DNA of 14,573 nucleotides from assembly GCA_035271585.1 (NCBI GenBank), contig DATERL010000154.1, forward strand, positions 1 to 14,573, in the 5' to 3' direction. Positions 13,928 through 14,573 of this stretch are shown piece after piece (within the stretch, counting starts at the first letter, position 1; each line of letters starts with the position of its first letter). The translations under genes and the position numbers were made by a program. Source of the stretch: Roseimarinus sp035271585. Lineage in GTDB: Bacteria > Bacteroidota > Bacteroidia > Bacteroidales > Prolixibacteraceae. The notes beneath the pieces were generated by a model. The model was not told the DNA's origin and did no database searches. It saw only the letters and a list, made by a program, of their open reading frames with translations.

Positions 13928-14573
13928 TTAATGAATCAATGGATTTGCAACACGCCCAACAAATAAAATACTTTCGGTATCATCTTCAACAATGGCAAAC
14001 AAGAACGAGCGGTCAATTTTAATCTCTTCACTTGGTCCAACAGAGGTATCACCAAACGAAACAGAAGTGGCCGCAGCAGCTTCTGTACCTTCTTCGTCGG
14101 TTTTAATGTAGGTTTTATGCATTACCTTTGAAATATAAAGTTCAGCTTCCGAAATGTCCGAAAAATCAGCCTTATTACTGTCAAATGCCTCAATAATACC
14201 CATTTGTTGCAAATGACTAATCAAAGGGATATCAAAAGTAAATTCAAACTTAGGCAACCAAATAATTCTATTCGACAAAGGCGTTTCGCGCAAAAGTTTA
14301 AAATTGGTTGTACTTAAATCCGACGCAATGTCGGAAGTTGTATAACCCTCTTCGGGCAAATAAATCAGCAAATTAAATTTACCATGACTGTATGGCAGTT
14401 TAATTACCGAGAATTTTTCATCGTTATAATACGAAAGGTCAACCTTTCCAATCATTGTTTGCACCTCGGTTTTGGTTCCATCGTCGAGGGTAAAGGGTTC
14501 TAATTGCGTATTGCTTTTTTTGAACTGAGTTTTCCAGTCGGCTTTAAAGTAAACGGCATTGATTAAGAACAAC
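13928..14573 (-). CDS. Serpin (serine protease inhibitor), C-terminal part; start outside the window
   Basis: The last 214-215 codons of a serpin; a full protein is about 400 residues. The first visible codons (TTG TTC TTA) are internal, because LINAVYFKADW is the conserved mid-protein segment, so no start should be called here. Also visible (fragment numbering) are LPYSHGKFNLLIYLP (59-73), WLPKFEFTFDIPL (105-117) and ISKVMHKTYIKTDEEG (147-162). The hinge EEGTEAAAAT (160-169) is of the inhibitory type, with small residues at P12-P9. Aligning the hinge puts the scissile bond near Thr176-Ser177. SFLFAIVEDDTESILFVGRVANP (189-211) closes the fold. Serpins trap serine or cysteine proteases by loop insertion. 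The bacterial protein is probably exported, but its signal region is not in view. Confidence 0.93.
   Translation of the reverse strand, partial: LFLINAVYFKADWKTQFKKSNTQLEPFTLDDGTKTEVQTMIGKVDLSYYNDEKFSVIKLPYSHGKFNLLIYLPEEGYTTSDIASDLSTTNFKLLRETPLSNRIIWLPKFEFTFDIPLISHLQQMGIIEAFDSNKADFSDISEAELYISKVMHKTYIKTDEEGTEAAAATSVSFGDTSVGPSEEIKIDRSFLFAIVEDDTESILFVGRVANPLIH

Noticed and set aside
14561..14572. TTG near the window end as a start codon for the serpin
   Set aside because: The codon lies inside the conserved LINAVYFKADW segment, so it is an internal leucine and the gene continues beyond the window.

Overview
The window looks like chromosomal DNA of a Bacteroidota (Bacteroidetes) bacterium, probably an environmental lineage near Marinilabiliales/Prolixibacteraceae. 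The lineage is inferred from the gene families: a TonB receptor with an N-terminal carboxypeptidase-regulatory-like domain, a DUF4369/TlpA lipoprotein, a multi-domain DUF1573 protein and a Tat-exported Gfo/Idh/MocA lipoprotein. It is also supported by promoters of the TTTG / TAnnTTTG type used by this phylum. No plasmid, phage or conjugation gene is visible.

Left part (1-4444) is the accessory-looking region. It holds the start of a small UVR-motif protein cut by the window edge, an unrecognised 217-residue protein, and a compact minus-strand operon. That operon encodes a double zinc-finger mini-protein, a DEDDh 3'-5' exonuclease and a PD-(D/E)XK nuclease-family protein. Two long non-coding stretches flank these genes. 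The one at 1119-1593 carries a cluster of small palindromic repeats sharing the tail TATGGTAGAAA. The one at 3674-4444 carries several separate inverted repeats. The nuclease operon is the best candidate here for an under-described system: three nucleic-acid proteins, translationally coupled or closely spaced, beside repeat-rich DNA.

Middle part (4445-9170) has a Tat-exported Gfo/Idh/MocA oxidoreductase lipoprotein on the minus strand. Divergent from it is a plus-strand pair: a DUF2271-like lipoprotein and, 6 bases later, a TonB-dependent outer-membrane receptor. No SusD partner is present. A strong bidirectional terminator at 9123-9160 separates the receptor from the convergent genes to its right.

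Right part (9172-14573) is all minus strand and reads as core metabolism and envelope genes. It contains meaB (GTPase chaperone of methylmalonyl-CoA mutase) followed by a TlpA-like thiol-disulfide lipoprotein, a three-domain DUF1573 exported protein, a 6-phosphofructokinase with unusual active-site residues, and the C-terminal part of a serpin. Clear terminators follow the DUF1573 and serpin genes, and a full consensus promoter precedes the phosphofructokinase gene.
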